The translations under genes were made by a program, and so were the position numbers. 64,000 bases of DNA from Symsagittifera roscoffensis (taxonomy: Eukaryota > Xenacoelomorpha > Acoela > Convolutidae): assembly GCF_963678635.1 (NCBI RefSeq), contig NC_087065.1, forward strand, positions 65,753,374 to 65,817,373, given 5' to 3'. Positions within the stretch are counted from its first letter, which is position 1, and each line of letters begins with the position of its first letter. Below the pieces are notes generated by a model, which saw only the letters and a list, made by a program, of their open reading frames with translations, did not search any database and was not told where the DNA came from. Shown in pieces: positions 26,801 through 36,000 of the stretch.

Positions 26801-29800
26801 CAATTGAGACTTGGGAGCGAATGGGCTTCAACAAAGATGATTTGATAGACTCGAGAATACGGCTGTCAGCTGCGAACAAAGGGGCCCTTCGGGTGCTAGG
26901 CAGGACGCCGATAATAGCCCTCAATTTGGGAGAACGTAACCTGTGGATGAGCTTCATCGTGGTAGAAAACCTGGATGAATCTGACCAATTCATTTTGGGC
27001 AGAGACTTCATCAGGAATTTCGACGTAACGATTGATCTAAATAATGCAATGTTCAGGATACGGAACCCGGATAGGAGGTACGCAATCAAACCGGTAAATT
27101 TGATAATGGCAAATGAAAACAAAGCACCGGTATTCTTGAGTAGGAGAGTGAGGCTAAAAGCTAATGAAGCAGCAATCGTGAGCTTGAGGATGAAAAACTA
27201 CAATGAACTAAGTGACAATAAGCAAGTATGTATAGTTCCAAACCCTAATAGTCAAAGTGCTGCTGTTTTAGGAAGACCATTTTCGATAACGAAGAGTGGT
27301 CTCTGCGTCAGTGTCTTGTTGAATACCCTTGACATACCGATCACGATACAGAGAGGGAGGAAACTGGGATATGCTTTGCCGGTTAAAACTCGATATGAAA
27401 CGATTGAGAACTTAAAACAAAATGAAGTTGTTGATTGTCCCAATCACAGGGATAAAATTTGTATCTTGAGACGATTGCAAAAAATTAAATATTCTTCAGG
27501 CCTAATTAAATCACTTAAGTCAGAAACGGACGATGGGCTGTCGAGCTGTTCAAACTTTCCAGAGCGACCCACACTAGATGAGATGCAGACAGATAAACCG
27601 GTTCTGCCGGAGATTGAACATTTGAGGGGCAAACTGAAAGATGAACAGCTCGAAGCCATCAAAGACGTACTAGAGCGGAACGAAGAAGTTTTCTCGAGGC
27701 ATAAGGCGGATATCGGGTGTTGTAATTTTGTGGAGCATGAAATAGAACTTGAGGAAAACGCGGTACCGCACAGGGAGGGGGCGAGGCGTATGACCCCACA
27801 CAAATCGGACGCGTGTAGAAAAGAAATCGAGACGTTACTAGAGTATGACATGATAGAACCATCCAAGTCACCGTGGGCGTGTGGAGTAGTGATGGCCAAA
27901 AAGAAAGGCGACCAGTTGAGGTTCTGTTGTGACTTTCGATACCTGAACTCCGTCACGGTGAAGGATGCCTATCCCATACCTAGAATTGATGAAAGCCTCT
28001 CGAAGTTAGGTGATGCAAAATTTTTTACGACTCTTGATTTAGGCTCGGCTTTTTGGCAGGTACCATTAAGGAAACAAGACAGGGACAAGACAGGGTTCGC
28101 CTGCGAGTTAGGTCTGTTTCAATGGAAACGGATGCCGTTTGGACTCTGCAATGCCACAGCCACGTTTCAACGGCTGATGGCACACGCGCTGATAGGCGTG
28201 ACGAAGAAGTACGGCAACCTGGTAATGTGCTATGTGGACGACGTGGTAATAGCAACGCCAACACTAGAAGACCACATTGAGAGACTTGATGAGGTGTTCG
28301 CGTGCATGAAAAGATCGGGGCTGAAGTGCAAACCATCAAAGTGTGAAATACTCAAGGACTCAATAAAATATTTGGGCAGGATGGTAGACAAGCACGGCAT
28401 CAGACCTGACCCAGACGCCGTGGAAGCAGTCCTAACCTGGAAATCACCGAAGACAGAGCACCAGTTGATGAGCTTCCTGGGCTTCGCTAACTATTACAGG
28501 GAGTTCATCAAAGGCTACGCGGACAAGGTATACCCGATGCAACAATTAATGAGACACAAGGGCAAGAAGTTCACGTGGAACAACGCAGCAGAAGAGTCAT
28601 TCCAGAGAATAAAGAAAGAGCTATGTGAGGCACCAGTACTGGGTATGCCGACTGAGAAGGGGATGTACGTGCTGGACACAGATGCGTCGGTAGTCGCGAT
28701 TTCTGGGGTTCTCCATCAAGAACAAGAATGGAATGGGAAGACAGTCTTGAGACCAATAGCATACGGGAGCAAAGTCCTAAGTGACACAGAAATGAAGTAC
28801 GGAGCACCGAAAGCAGAGATGTTCGCAGTGGTCACCTTTGTCGAGAAATACAGAGCGTACCTAGGCAGTGAACCTTTCAAACTGCGAGTAGATAACCGAG
28901 CATTAAGCTGGCTGAAAACGTACTCAATGGACCAGAGCTACATTGGGAGATGGATAGTTCGCTTGGACGGATACAACATGATAATTGAACATAGAACGCG
29001 AGACAAACATCAAAATGCCGACAGCTTGAGCAAGAAGACGGAGTTCTACGAGAGACAAGAACAAAGAGAGGCGGACAGACCTGAGATCAAAGATGGTTTC
29101 TCCTTTATGGACAAAGAAACATACGACAGTCTTCCACTCACGAGATGGCTGGACAAATCAGGTAAACCGATTGAAGATCATCCCGAATTGCCAAAAGAGT
29201 CTCTTGAAAAGACCATCTTGAAGAAAAGCAGAGGGATTCCGGTAGGAATAATGCTCAAGTCCAAAATCGTGAGGGAAACACTCAAGGCAAAAGGTCACGA
29301 TCTCACCCAGGTAGAGGAGGGAACGGTCCAAATAGATGAAGACTTAATGAGGTTGCTTGAGAAACTATCGGATGACAAACCCGTGATCCAAGGGAAAAGT
29401 CAGGAGGCACCGGAACTAACCATACTTCGGAGAGAAAAAACAGTGAACAATACTGACGTCTCAAAAGGGATCACCACTGATAGCAAGGAAGTTGTGCGAT
29501 CACTAGTTGAGAAAATCCCCGAAAAAATTCTGGAGCAAACAAAAGTCAGGGATAAGAAAGTGACATTCAGAGAAGAAATTGAACACCTGGGATTAGATCA
29601 AGAGTCCGGGGAGTGGTCCAGATTCATGAAAGAAGACGAAACCGGAGAAGGAAAATTGTCCGGGGAGCGTAAAGAATGGGATGAAGACTCGGACGAGAGC
29701 AGTGAGGATCAAAACAGTCTATGCATGATACTGGCGGAAGAGAAGATGAGACAGCACGACAGGGAATTACAGACAGATCCATCTTCAGGAACGTACAATC

Positions 29801-30474
29801 TGGAAATGCAAGAGGTACGAGGTGGAACAGAGCTCGAGAAAATAGCAGTTTCAAGAAAGCCTCTTAGGGAACTATCGTGCAACTCAAACGTCAGAACGAA
29901 TCTGGTACCAGAGGACGACATGAAGATCATGAAAAGGATAATATGTGTGAAACTGAGCGATGACATCCACAATCCTGGTGAGATGAATGGACAGATCATG
30001 GCGTTAAAGGAGCACGTTAAGGCGAGATATAGACTGTCTGACCTAATAAGGGCCCAGAAGAATGACAAAATGACAAGTAACCTCTCCAAATGGATCCATT
30101 CTGGAGTCAAGGAGAAGGGGGAACTTGAGGAAGACAGCTACAAGATCTTGAGCCAGTTCTACAAAGAAAAGAGAGACTTACTTTACCACACAGCGGAAGG
30201 GGTGGTAGCGTGCAAGAGAAGAGATGAGGAAAAGATATTACACAAACACAACCTCATCATACTACCACAACTGTACCAAACGGAAGTGCTCTTCAGATCA
30301 CACGACCAAATGGGCCATCAGGGGATAGATAAAGTACAACAAAGGATACTTCACAGGTTTGACTGGCCGGGAATGAGAAAAGCTTGCGAGAGATGGGTGA
30401 ATGCCTGCCTAAGTAAAAGACCCAAGGAAGATGAAGTTTCCCCTCAAGTCTGTCGAGAGTTCGGAATTCAATGA
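23812..30474 (+). CDS. gag-pol: Gag-Pol polyprotein of giant element (2220 codons, ends inside integrase)
   Basis: Single frame without a gag/pol shift. In order: an acidic N-terminal region; a coiled coil at about 195-300; a retrotransposon Gag capsid at about 420-590; two CCHC knuckles (C629, C632, H637, C642 and C681, C684, H689, C694); a ~290-residue spacer; an aspartic protease with DTG at 988-990; RT with YVDD at 1474-1477; RNase H with its first Asp at 1622 (LDTDAS); a ~420-residue charged linker; and the integrase zinc finger H2164, H2169, C2199. The second Cys expected at 2202 is Lys and the frame leaves the integrase there, ending at 30474. The rest of integrase lies in another frame from 30431. 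ATG 23812 is the first in frame; 23893 and 23932 are alternatives. The protein would form particles, mature by protease action and reverse-transcribe the RNA. Confidence 0.93.
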   Translation: MRRSRVPVAEKRSTEAKYNSSLSKATPMGPKITKKNFSVNMVSTRSTAENRAKEGTEGERVEPTIEIDLETPDQSVDETGKMATESTPMPNTEEPNQKPIEFSPIDDAEDAIGNTEETVKEDSQVKRTSFTEKLGIMFGIKTKENVTEEPKAERARTFGTVSTKATETGQNEEQAKAEAMAEEKPTADHEETTIELGDLLAKLNQIDKRLKNSEEDREVIKKEIRYNKHEYLDSYFNLAKATEERLKEMSDKVEATNEEREKNIKTDMQQLKNRYDDVNSQLGSLERRMDTMSKSQAESSCAIQAKLDAILRGSTPQERPAADRTQGTGVDFVEPQRNKRQSTPLPIPRDAISIAPTAAKTIMKSGTSNTTTGPGDSTANSNSGPDAMTWASTWEMMNRTLEAFATRNTDSSDRREGKSRKTFKKPKEFKDDSDGCIDTWVEVMRLHLEQDNLSDERQACTAILSNLEGTALKCVVAKKEEERDTADKIFEILLNRFGSGMKGHQAMMRFEKRRQRDDESIDRFLDDLESLRRRSDPEESTNRRNFSIASKFIDGVKSDDLRTMLATYYTLSKDSAPTPEEMRQKSREYMLMKPKKYSYSENRNTQGGSQPQRSSWYKPRDDMDKRRSCANCGSADHHVADCTTYKQGMKSLGYAPDEEDMSQMEEHEYYNGLIIKIGARCFFCNQEGHFRMDCPLFWEAVKDQNHPKHKLALAAVQNQRNRQNEFESRNLGAPNTELPTKTVKAVTHVSGALESAAGSSLEINYERAATEAIAKVKQDLAAKEIEQRLKLEIERQNFNEALTGTNVVPEARTGSTKNGNCNTVKMVTGKPFGISKIGARIMSIITVGGHEVTRNLSEPSDQTLMHIDVYADYLSGISPRTTSRALRALLTRGGSKSVRVDNRYTEAYGPHEVMLNIDGINIYTKTMITCDEDLIGQIYVGKEELKVRSIGHCAMLEEDAMHIGTEADVTGHVLDISGKKTQLRGLLDTGAVLSVIPIETWERMGFNKDDLIDSRIRLSAANKGALRVLGRTPIIALNLGERNLWMSFIVVENLDESDQFILGRDFIRNFDVTIDLNNAMFRIRNPDRRYAIKPVNLIMANENKAPVFLSRRVRLKANEAAIVSLRMKNYNELSDNKQVCIVPNPNSQSAAVLGRPFSITKSGLCVSVLLNTLDIPITIQRGRKLGYALPVKTRYETIENLKQNEVVDCPNHRDKICILRRLQKIKYSSGLIKSLKSETDDGLSSCSNFPERPTLDEMQTDKPVLPEIEHLRGKLKDEQLEAIKDVLERNEEVFSRHKADIGCCNFVEHEIELEENAVPHREGARRMTPHKSDACRKEIETLLEYDMIEPSKSPWACGVVMAKKKGDQLRFCCDFRYLNSVTVKDAYPIPRIDESLSKLGDAKFFTTLDLGSAFWQVPLRKQDRDKTGFACELGLFQWKRMPFGLCNATATFQRLMAHALIGVTKKYGNLVMCYVDDVVIATPTLEDHIERLDEVFACMKRSGLKCKPSKCEILKDSIKYLGRMVDKHGIRPDPDAVEAVLTWKSPKTEHQLMSFLGFANYYREFIKGYADKVYPMQQLMRHKGKKFTWNNAAEESFQRIKKELCEAPVLGMPTEKGMYVLDTDASVVAISGVLHQEQEWNGKTVLRPIAYGSKVLSDTEMKYGAPKAEMFAVVTFVEKYRAYLGSEPFKLRVDNRALSWLKTYSMDQSYIGRWIVRLDGYNMIIEHRTRDKHQNADSLSKKTEFYERQEQREADRPEIKDGFSFMDKETYDSLPLTRWLDKSGKPIEDHPELPKESLEKTILKKSRGIPVGIMLKSKIVRETLKAKGHDLTQVEEGTVQIDEDLMRLLEKLSDDKPVIQGKSQEAPELTILRREKTVNNTDVSKGITTDSKEVVRSLVEKIPEKILEQTKVRDKKVTFREEIEHLGLDQESGEWSRFMKEDETGEGKLSGERKEWDEDSDESSEDQNSLCMILAEEKMRQHDRELQTDPSSGTYNLEMQEVRGGTELEKIAVSRKPLRELSCNSNVRTNLVPEDDMKIMKRIICVKLSDDIHNPGEMNGQIMALKEHVKARYRLSDLIRAQKNDKMTSNLSKWIHSGVKEKGELEEDSYKILSQFYKEKRDLLYHTAEGVVACKRRDEEKILHKHNLIILPQLYQTEVLFRSHDQMGHQGIDKVQQRILHRFDWPGMRKACERWVNACLSKRPKEDEVSPQVCREFGIQ

Positions 30475-32602
30475 AGTGGTGCAGATAGACCATCAGAAAA
30501 TCTGCATGACGGAATCGGGTTATAACCAAATACTAGTTATAATAGATCACTTCACCAAGTTGGCGGAAGCAGTTCCGTGCCAGACAGCCTCAGCAGAGGA
30601 AACATGTGATCACCTGATAACGCATTGGATATCGCGGTATGGTTGCCCAATGACTTTCCAGTCAGACAACGGCAAGGCTTTTGTGGGGGACTTAACAAAA
30701 GAATTGATGAAGAGGTCACACATTGCTCAAGCACACTCGACGACCTATCATCCACAGACCAATGGGTTGGTAGAAAGACAGAACAGGACACTAGTCAACA
30801 TGCTCAGGGTGTACTGCTCAAGGTACATGACGGACTGGGACAAATACCTGCCACAGGTAGTAGGAGCCTACAATAGTACCCAGCACTCTACAACGGGTAT
30901 CAGCCCTTTCATGATGTTGACGGGCAGGGAAAGGGCAATGCCTCTGACATTCTTCTATCCGGAGTACGAGGGGAAGAGGACGTCGCCTCAAGCATACGTG
31001 AAGGAAGCGATCAAAAGACAACAAGAGCTGAACGAGCTATGTCGGAGAAACACGGCACAAGCGCAAACGAGGCAACGCAAGAAATATGACGAAAAGATAC
31101 TGAGAGCAAAGCCATACGAAGTGGGCCAATACGTGTGGGTCTTTCAAAACGTCATACCGCCCAAGGGAACAAAGAAACTACTCAAGAAATGGAGAGGACC
31201 GTTCATGATTACGGAAGTACATCAACAAGGAAGGTTCTATCGCTTGAGTACAGGGCGAGCAGCACATTACGAAAATCTGAAACCTCACGTTCCGTCCCCG
31301 GAGGATTGGTGCCTGCCGAAAGACATGGAGGGTCTTGACTACCTGGTGGTGGAACCAGCGTGCGAAGTGAATGAGAAAGGCACCAGAGAGAAAAATGATG
31401 GTAATGAGAACTTGAGTTTGGACGACAACGAAAAGATAGAAGTGGAGTCGGATGCAGGTTCATTTGTAGAAGAAGACTGGAACGACCCAGAGCAAAACGA
31501 GGTACCGAAGTGGATGGAACCGGATCGACCAACACCACCGGAAACCAGGACGGGCAATCGTAAACGCACAGGCATGAGGTACAATAGGTACGGGGATGAC
31601 TTCTTGATCGATAAGATACAGCCAGAAAAGTTAAGCGATGAACTACTAGGCGTAGGCGAACTGGAAGCTGGAGAGGAATGGCAGGTCATTGACGATGGTG
31701 GACATTATCCGCAGGATGATTACTCGACGCCAGAAGTGGAGACGGATCTCGAGCAGGGTGAAATAGAAAGGAGGGAGAATACGAACTTGAGGATTCTAGA
31801 GTGGATGCGTGATGTCAAAGACGAGGGTCACGAAGGACAAAGCATGCAGCAAGTCGATGTATCAGCAGCAAAGTACATGAAGACAGCGGAGCCTCTTTTC
31901 GGATGGACAGCAACAGACAGGCCACTGGACATCCCTAAAGACAATTCAGACCCTACTACATCGACGGGGACGTCGATAAATATTTTTGTCCGGGGAGTGG
32001 GGGTAGGACTTACCCACACCGAAAATTCGATGATAAAGAAGCTCAAGGAAGTGAGGGAAACAAGCGGATTGGAACTGGAGGAAGAAGAACCAGAGCCTAC
32101 CATAGGAAGGAATTTCAAAACGAAATTCGAAATACCCAATGAATACTCAGAGAACATCATGATAACGGATAGCGACTTCATCCTGTCAAACAGGACCAGC
32201 GCGATCTGCATCACGGCGGACATGAGTTTCAAATCAAGATTGGAGGCTGACTTCAAAAGAGAATACCAGAACGTAGAGTTTCTGTTCAGACAGAGGCCAG
32301 GATTGGGAGGCATGGCGGCGCTTCCACCGTCAGTGGCACAAGTCCCGGGCAAATACCTCTGCTTCCTAGTAACGAGAGTCAACGACAGGAACACAATTGA
32401 TCCCGAACACGTGATATTGGCTCTGACAAGACTACGCGACTTCATGATTGAAAGAGGAATATTGGAGGTCTCGGTGCCGGTGTACGACCCAAACAGGGGC
32501 AAACTGAGCTCGAGGGAATTGTACGCCATTCTTCATGTGGTCTTTGCAGAAACGGAGATAGTGGTGCATCTTCACAAGAAGTACTACTTGAGCATCGCCT
32601 GA
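30431..32602 (+). CDS. Integrase core plus C-terminal macro-like domain (723 codons)
   Basis: Overlaps the upstream frame by 44 nt. The catalytic triad is D20 (QIDHQK), D79 (SDNGKAF) and E115 (GLVERQN), spaced D-x58-D-x35-E. A GPF module lies at about 250 (WRGPFMITEV). A ~330-residue acidic spacer follows. Residues ~575-723 look like a macro domain of the TARG1/OARD1 type: an initial strand ending AICITAD (591-597), GGMAALP at 626-632, a strand KYLCFLVTR ending at R649, a helix LTRLRDFMIERG, a strand VSVPVYDPNRG (P683-G690), a helix and a final VHLH strand. By ungapped comparison with human TARG1 from memory, its catalytic Lys84 and Asp125 correspond to R649 and G690, so binding without hydrolysis is likely. 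The ATG at 30431 is incidental: the second copy in this window shows that pol was originally continuous here. Confidence 0.85.
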   Translation: MKFPLKSVESSEFNEVVQIDHQKICMTESGYNQILVIIDHFTKLAEAVPCQTASAEETCDHLITHWISRYGCPMTFQSDNGKAFVGDLTKELMKRSHIAQAHSTTYHPQTNGLVERQNRTLVNMLRVYCSRYMTDWDKYLPQVVGAYNSTQHSTTGISPFMMLTGRERAMPLTFFYPEYEGKRTSPQAYVKEAIKRQQELNELCRRNTAQAQTRQRKKYDEKILRAKPYEVGQYVWVFQNVIPPKGTKKLLKKWRGPFMITEVHQQGRFYRLSTGRAAHYENLKPHVPSPEDWCLPKDMEGLDYLVVEPACEVNEKGTREKNDGNENLSLDDNEKIEVESDAGSFVEEDWNDPEQNEVPKWMEPDRPTPPETRTGNRKRTGMRYNRYGDDFLIDKIQPEKLSDELLGVGELEAGEEWQVIDDGGHYPQDDYSTPEVETDLEQGEIERRENTNLRILEWMRDVKDEGHEGQSMQQVDVSAAKYMKTAEPLFGWTATDRPLDIPKDNSDPTTSTGTSINIFVRGVGVGLTHTENSMIKKLKEVRETSGLELEEEEPEPTIGRNFKTKFEIPNEYSENIMITDSDFILSNRTSAICITADMSFKSRLEADFKREYQNVEFLFRQRPGLGGMAALPPSVAQVPGKYLCFLVTRVNDRNTIDPEHVILALTRLRDFMIERGILEVSVPVYDPNRGKLSSRELYAILHVVFAETEIVVHLHKKYYLSIA

Positions 32603-33056
32603 GTCAGGTACACGGGAGCGTCGAGTCGGGTGTGAGGGAAGAATCTTGAGCTAGGTATTGGGGTACGAAACAGGTAAGGGATCTCATGGGTGATTGGCAT
32701 GACAATTATCATTTTAAATGAATGATGGTGCTAAAACATAAAATGTGTCTGCATGTTTTTTAGAAAATTCAAATTGAATCATTTTAGTAGGGTGAAAAGG
32801 GGAGGGTTTTTAATCATAAAAGTAATGGGGCTTTCTGGTTAGGAACACAGCTCGTCGGTCTAAATATCGGGTGTTATTTTCAGATTGATTTGTTGATCTC
32901 AAATTGACTACTCATCTGTATTTAATCAAAAGAAGAGAACGACATCTCAAGAAAACTCAAGTTGCTCAGGTAAAACTCAAGTTGCTCAGGTAAAACTCAA
33001 GTTGCTCAGGTAAAACTCAAGTACTAATACTCAAAGAGTCAATCGAAGTCACAGAA
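32603..33056 (+). promoter_or_regulatory. Gap before third ORF: splice-like signals and 20-bp tandem repeats
   Basis: TTATTTTCAG (32874-32883) is a good 3' splice acceptor. Three copies of a 20-bp unit (GTTGCTCAGGTAAAACTCAA) occupy 32952-33020, and each contains CAGGTAAA, a consensus 5' donor. TACTAAT (33023-33029) is a near-perfect branch-point sequence, and an AG at 33053-33054 stands two bases before the ATG of the third ORF. A spliced subgenomic mRNA for the third ORF, as retroviruses use for env, is a reasonable inference. Confidence 0.45.
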
Positions 33057-36000
33057 ATGGCCGATCGATACTGGAAGTCCATGCCATCGGCTCTGAAAAA
33101 GCCCACACTTGACGAACTGTACAGACGGCTGAGAGATCTGGATTACACTCAAGTGAACGAGAGAATGGCAGTGATGCTGAACGCCATCCTACAATTGGAG
33201 GATGAGGGCGAGTGTCGAGAGTCTGCGACGGAGGCGGTCTTGATGGTAGGCTACACCACTGAAGGGGTGTCCGATCAAGCACAGACCAGATGGCTGTCCT
33301 GGAACGTGGATGGAGCGATAAGGGGGTTCGATTTGGCGAGGAACCCTGGTCTAAACAACAACACAGAGTATGGCGCGGGGGAATTCCCACTACCGGCCAG
33401 ACCATCAGTCAGGCCCGCGAGCCAGAGTACGAGTAAAGTACCGTCGATGTCACGGGCACAGCAGACGGGGGAGGCTTATCCGGACGTCAGTGCCATGAAA
33501 AAAGAACTCGAGAGAACCCAGCGGGAGAAGAATAAAGCGAACCTCGACCGGGATCAAGCGGTGCTCGAGAGGGATCAAGCGCGGAGAGAATTGGACATAA
33601 TGAAGGCGGAACGGCTGCAGGCAGAGAGGGTGCGGGAGAATGCCGCGAATTGTGAGCAGCTGAAGCAGGCTCTAGAGAGAGACCAAGCAAAACTTGAGAG
33701 GATCCAGCAACAACAGCGCGAGCTCGATATGCAAAAAGGGGCTAGGCCCAAAGAGCGGGTAGTGACTGTCTCAAGGCCAGAGTCACGCATGGAGGTGGAC
33801 GAAGCTCCTAGGTCAAAGGGACGATTCAACCTCGATCGTGCGGCGCAAGAACATATGAATGAGGGGCTGGAGGTATGGATACCACCCGAATCAACGTCCT
33901 CCCTGCGTGGAATGGAGACTCAAGTAATACGACCATTGATGGACGTCGCGCTGCCCGGATACACACCGAGTTCGACCCCAGGTAGTAGTGGCGGCTCGTC
34001 ACGGCTGAAAGAGTTGCAGGAGAGGTTACAGCTGAGGAATCGCGAGAGTCCGGTAAGAGTGGATTTACCCTCGACTTGGGGGGAACAGCCTGTCAGGAGT
34101 GTGATGATCTCGAGCTACAAGAAGAATACGGATGGGAGATATCGCAAGCACAATCGTATAGACTGGAATCCGGCGCAGAGAGAGAGAAGAGATTGCTTCC
34201 ACGATGCGACTTGGGTGGAGTACTTCACGTATCCTCGAGTGCCTGAAGGCTCGGTTCACTTGATCATTGGAGACAGCTTGCTGCGGGTGCTGACCCGGAT
34301 CCAATCCCATTGGCAAACGGGAATCTTGAGCTTCGCCGGAGCCGCAACGCCGCAGATGTTAGCGACTCTTGAGATGCTAGGGATGGTGAGCGTGTACACA
34401 GTCACCCTGATGGTCGGGACGAATGATGTGTCAAGGGGGGAAGCGAGGAAGGTGACAAGGCTGCATGAAAAGATGAGCTGCATTCTCGAGGAGATACGGA
34501 TCCAAATGGACCCGTCCATTCTCACGGTGTGTACTGTTCCCTACAACATGGGAGCGGATCAACATGCGGTAGAGATGAATACGAAAGTGCGCAGCCTGAA
34601 CGAAACAATCAGGAAGATTCATCAGAGGAGTGTCCTTCCCCTTAGGCTACTGGACGTGGCTGAGCAAATGGAATTAACCTCTTTCCCTGACAATGCATCT
34701 GCGGATGGCATTCACTTTGACAGGCCCAGAGGGGTGGAATGGTTGAACGACGTCTTTCAAAAGCATATATGCGCGCTAGAGACGGATTTGCTGGAAACAG
34801 CACAGGTCACGTTCGGGCCACCCCCAAACCCACCCTTCTTCAACCCGAGATCTTTGTCGAGTCGCTTGGGCGAGAGGGCCGATTCTAGAGATAGTGAGAG
34901 GAATAGCCGGGCCAAGTTGCCGAGCACCACGCCCATGGAAGCTGATGAAGTGACATCAGCAACTCCCCAGGGGTCGGTAATGTCCTCAGTGGTGGTTGCG
35001 GAGAAAAAGAGGTCAGAGAAGCCACTGGAGACCAGCAGACAGAAGTATGAGGAGAAGGTCAAGGAACTGGATCTGGAAGACCTAGAGTGTAGACAGGAGC
35101 TAGCGAGGGCTTTGGGTCTTGAGCAGGTCTCACATGAAGACTTGGGGAGGCACAAGTGTGTGGACTGGTTGAAGGCTCATGAAACGCGTTTCTCGAGAGC
35201 GAAGTTGACAGAGACAGCAGACCTGAGTGGAATTCCCACTAGGTCGATGATGGGACCAATTAATTACAGACCTCTCAAGTCCTTGGGGAGCCCGGGACTG
35301 GTGGTGGAGCCTCCCAAGCACCGGACCAGCATTGCCAGAATTAGAGTGGCCACTCCAGCACAGTTGAGAGTGGTCGACAAACTGATGAACCCAAGAGAGA
35401 TGGAGTTACCAGACGCCGAATATGAAGGCGCAAAATTGGCCAATGACCCCCGATATGGGAAACCCTGTGGGCAGGCGCAACTGGCCAAAACCTTAGCGGT
35501 CTACGACAGAGCAGACCCAGCTGCAGCAAGGGTGGTGATCGTGGCAGGATCAGATTTCGAAGGTACGTCTCCCAAGTTGTTTTGGCCAGAAACCCTGATA
35601 TACACCTTGCCGGGTGCGGAACTGAACCAGATGTTGACCCTGGTAGTGGCAATAAAGTCAGAAATGCCCTGCGAACCTGAGTTACTGCTGTTTGCGGGGA
35701 TGAACGATCATCTGCACGCAACGGGATTTCTTGAGCAGCTCAAGGGTGGTGAACCTACGCCAAAGAGGATCTGGGAGGCCATCCAGACCTTATTCGCGGC
35801 GATTAATGAAGTACAGGAGAATGTTGCCTCAAGATTCGGCGCCAAGACAAGAGTGGCGTTCACAACATCCCCCGGGTACTCGAGCATGCCGCTGGCTCTG
35901 CAATTCGTGTACGCGATCTTGATCTTGATCGCAGAGGGGAATGGGTGGCGTGTCCTGATGGCAGCTCCCAACCGAGAATTGGAACCGACGAACTTGAGGC

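Noticed and set aside
30380-30474. Programmed ribosomal frameshift between the first and second ORFs
   Set aside because: The break falls inside the integrase zinc finger and costs a metal-binding Cys. The second copy is continuous there, so an 11-nt deletion explains it better.
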